Below, one piece after another: positions 5,801 through 7,132 of a stretch of 7,132 nucleotides of DNA (position 1 is its first letter; the number at the start of each line of letters is the position of its first letter). Under the pieces are notes generated by a model. The model saw nothing but the letters and a program-made list of their open reading frames with translations, made no database searches and was not told the DNA's origin. The translations under genes were made by a program, and so were the position numbers. This DNA comes from Deltaproteobacteria bacterium (GTDB lineage: Bacteria > Myxococcota_A > Polyangia > HGW-17): assembly GCA_003249585.1 (NCBI GenBank), contig QKIM01000474.1, positions 1-7,132 on the forward strand, written 5' to 3'.

Positions 5801-7132
5801 CATTTTCGGGAGGCGATCGGGCAGCACGGCATCACCGATACCCGGCTCATCGAGCTCTCCGTCTTCGCGCCCCAGTGGGCCTTTTTGTGCCAGGAGGTGC
5901 TCGGGTGGCCCATGTTCGGGGAGGCGGTCTGGTGGCTCCACGCACACACCAAGGACGACAGCTGGAGCGTCCCCGAGGAGGTGCAGCAGCAGTGGGAGTC
6001 CCAGATCTCCCGCCTCACCCCCCTCTCGGCCGAGGATCTTACCGACGGCGCCGTCGACGTCGAGTGGTACGAGCGCATCGGCGCGAAGCTCTCCAAGGTC
6101 CGATGGGAGAGTATCTCCGCCTTCGCCAAGTACGCCTCCGAGGGCGCGGGGCACCGGCGGGCACAGATCTTCGCCGACGCCCTCAACGGCGCGCTGAAGA
6201 TCACGGAGATCCTCGCCGGCATAGAGAGATCCCGCCGCAAGGAGTACGTCATCGCCCTGGGCCTCGTGAAGCTCCCCAGGGGGAAGGCCCGAGAAAAGCA
6301 GCTCGCGAAGCGATATGGCATCCTGCAGGACTTCCTGGCCACCTCCAAACAGTTCGGGTCGGCACGGCAGACCTCGGAGAAGCGGGTGGTGGAGATCGCC
6401 ATGCACAACCTGGCCCGAACGGCCGGGTATGAAGACAGCGTCCGCTTCATCTGGGCCATGGAGACCCAGGAGGTGCTGGCGCTCACGGGGGAGAGCTCAC
6501 GGTTCGAGAAGGACCAGGTGGCGATCACCATGGAGATCTCCCCTCTCGGTGAGCCCGAGCTCGTGATCACGAAGAGCCAGAAGCTGCTGAAGAGCATCCC
6601 GGCCGCCCTGAAGAAAGAGCCCCGTGTGAAGCAGTTCGCGGAGCACAAGGCCGAGCTCCGAAAGCAGATGGGGCGCATCAGGGAATCCCTGGAGAGCTCC
6701 ATGTGCGTCGGGAGCCTGTTTACGGGCGAGGAGCTCGTCACCTACATGAGGCACCCCATCCTGCGCTCCTACCTGGAGCGGCTGGTGCTGACCGACGGCG
6801 CCCGTTTCGGGTATATGGCCGAAGAGGGGACCAGCCTCCTGGACTGTGACGGGACCGGACACCCGCTTGAGCCAGACACCAAGGTGCGGATCGCCCACTC
6901 CTGGGATCTCCTGAAGACCGGCCGATGGCACGAGTGGCAGCGAGAGTGCTTCGAAGCCCGCCGGGCCCAGCCTTTCAAGCAGGTGTTCCGGGAGCTCTAT
7001 CCCATCACCGAACGCGAAAAGAAGAGCACGGAGAGTCTTCGGTACGAGGCGCACCAGGTCAACCCGCGACAGGCGCTGGCCCTGCTCGGACAGCGGGGCT
7101 GGAAGTACGACTCCGACGCGGGCATGGCGTGC
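2804..7132 (+). CDS. Giant HEAT-repeat protein with C-terminal DUF4132 region, YehI/MolR family (partial, 3' end off the right edge)
   Basis: The frame is open without a stop from the ATG at 2804 to the last base: 1,443 codons. Residues 1-35 form a Lys/Glu-rich helix. Residues about 345-567 are HEAT-like helix pairs, for example DRRFAAFYLYGLLQRRDP and SGWVRSGIFDLIEKLKPT. The middle (about 625-1000) is Trp-, Tyr- and acid-rich and unassigned. A striking cluster follows at 1022-1052: APQWA, then AVWWLHAHTKDD. From about 1245 the sequence matches the DUF4132 pattern as I know it: a KxLKSIPAALKKEP helix, MRHP (1315-1318), RIAHSWDLL before a GRWHEWQ segment, QPFKQVFRELY (1389-1399), then QRGW at 1430-1433. 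The domain should continue beyond the edge. E. coli YehI, a DUF4132 protein of about 1,200 residues, lies near genes for a MoxR-type AAA+ ATPase (yehL), a vWA protein (yehP) and a SWIM protein (yehQ). The biochemical role of the family is not established, and MolR's name (molybdate) should not be carried over. The protein lacks a signal peptide and membrane helices, so it is probably a cytoplasmic scaffold. The 3-base gap to the Gly-Gly gene implies a shared operon. Confidence 0.88.
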   Translation, partial: MSKGIDKLRSEMEGHKLEGLQEKRLKRMKKLPPPLRTAGYFLMERLEDGSAPENQWEQWELLEENKEKALKMVEKMSDLERATLFDVLFGQMGPHVCTFFAWSIAMPYEIGGMRKAFHSEDPEDTGQVRGQMLDTLLTNLDEYDMDLPWVARWAPLLDEWGVQSWGPLFAAVIDAGGADGEALFSSFIDTVHNENSSVFMGAHIITALLSCSRPRGWEVIADLLRAAQRQEGLRQSIMEAVDMAHPEAFRLFMRMLLDENLIRFSSVIRSVMVWFGFGEEEEINKRQLKAYVEMALGTLEDAALRRACLEKGTPQQLYFALWSEAHIDVQSAVGSVKRILGDDRDPDRRFAAFYLYGLLQRRDPQVMLSALKDETQIVAAVATALLDNWKEGEERDLYLPTLFDLLDRFPQKEVELETPVWSWVRIPASKNRVLTTLITLLDDDIARLYPHLPLMDADNRSAVVRAIASMERLDEKTREVVFSMAGDASGWVRSGIFDLIEKLKPTKEELRGFEALLARSSKELRNMLFDHLIAETDEEVMSTSERLLASRNKNQRLGGIELLRRLHDQKRMEDRVGTMLRQQLEGDRKLSAEEVTAIHNCLETQSLSEYSLRDCLGLIDPARVTRFEPPRKVRFPYKVGHVASLILELETFIEKHEEDTFTYHADDEDGHEARVVGEMEYYFPGPSHVEGRRFEAQIEGRFIDAMLKWYDSCDLFQNGGLDLFLVKAALEADWESIEERLVKKLRKEMSPFTDKVPARYETQVSGMVDWLLVLRPPEEAFGFLVTAMEHFLAEIPLRYFNEKIRDEWDEEVDIRSSDTIYTQFSDITGWYARLFPGRLGGEELAQYIRLKLWQGMETEALERLTYDLEFMMAAYEGGFITLEDLGVYIVHVEGYTLKELFGAKPHPLLEQHPEVLALLDRIRSRILEIELVRGEQETIVSNLAMGVQYWGGSDVMVRTLKAMGNLPFKRGYVWGTPDRHLVFSHIILGTYPGPSETVAHFREAIGQHGITDTRLIELSVFAPQWAFLCQEVLGWPMFGEAVWWLHAHTKDDSWSVPEEVQQQWESQISRLTPLSAEDLTDGAVDVEWYERIGAKLSKVRWESISAFAKYASEGAGHRRAQIFADALNGALKITEILAGIERSRRKEYVIALGLVKLPRGKAREKQLAKRYGILQDFLATSKQFGSARQTSEKRVVEIAMHNLARTAGYEDSVRFIWAMETQEVLALTGESSRFEKDQVAITMEISPLGEPELVITKSQKLLKSIPAALKKEPRVKQFAEHKAELRKQMGRIRESLESSMCVGSLFTGEELVTYMRHPILRSYLERLVLTDGARFGYMAEEGTSLLDCDGTGHPLEPDTKVRIAHSWDLLKTGRWHEWQRECFEARRAQPFKQVFRELYPITEREKKSTESLRYEAHQVNPRQALALLGQRGWKYDSDAGMAC

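Noticed and set aside
4490..6406. Open frame of 638 codons on the minus strand, opposite the giant gene
   Set aside because: It is the antisense shadow of a GC-rich gene. Its translation is dominated by Leu, Gly, Pro, Arg, Val and Asp with no recognisable motif. The plus-strand frame carries the HEAT and DUF4132 patterns without a break.
5359..6432. Plus-strand open frame of 357 codons inside the giant gene
   Set aside because: Alternative frame of the same strand; Gly/Arg/Ala/His-rich with no motif, explained by high third-position GC of the real frame.

Overview
The window is GC-rich, densely coding bacterial DNA, well above 60 % GC by eye, with third codon positions strongly biased to G or C. 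It looks like chromosome from a Gram-negative, high-GC lineage. The probable lipoprotein and the overall style would suit Myxococcota/Desulfobacterota-type bacteria or an uncultured relative, but nothing here fixes the taxon. There are no RNA genes, insertion sequences, CRISPR arrays or phage genes.

Layout: two divergent two-gene units share one control region of about 160 bases. On the minus strand (2210 down to 1) a probable TPR-like lipoprotein gene is followed 36 bases later by a gene for three tandem zinc ribbons, a long charged coiled coil and a membrane helix; this second gene runs off the left edge. On the plus strand (2372 to 7132) a small gene for a 142-residue protein ending in Gly-Gly is followed, after 3 bases, by a giant gene of at least 1,443 codons. 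The giant protein has HEAT-like repeats and a C-terminal DUF4132 region (the YehI/MolR family) and runs off the right edge. The two edge genes have no stop or start outside the window to close them, so they are easily missed by an ORF caller that requires both ends; their frames were followed codon by codon and are open throughout.

How they may work together: the 3-base gap and overlapping ribosome binding site tie the small protein to the DUF4132 protein. The small protein has the sequence layout of a beta-grasp (ubiquitin/MoaD/ThiS-like) fold: an N-terminal strand pair, a 'T-x-x-x-L-I' helix, a C-terminal strand pair, and an exposed Gly-Gly terminus. DUF4132 proteins such as E. coli YehI sit near MoxR-type AAA+ and von Willebrand A genes (yehL, yehP) and a SWIM zinc-finger gene (yehQ). 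A possible reading is a poorly described intracellular system built on a very large scaffold plus a small Ubl-like partner, divergently paired with an envelope-facing lipoprotein and a membrane-anchored zinc-ribbon protein. The functional link between the two divergent units is inference from position only.
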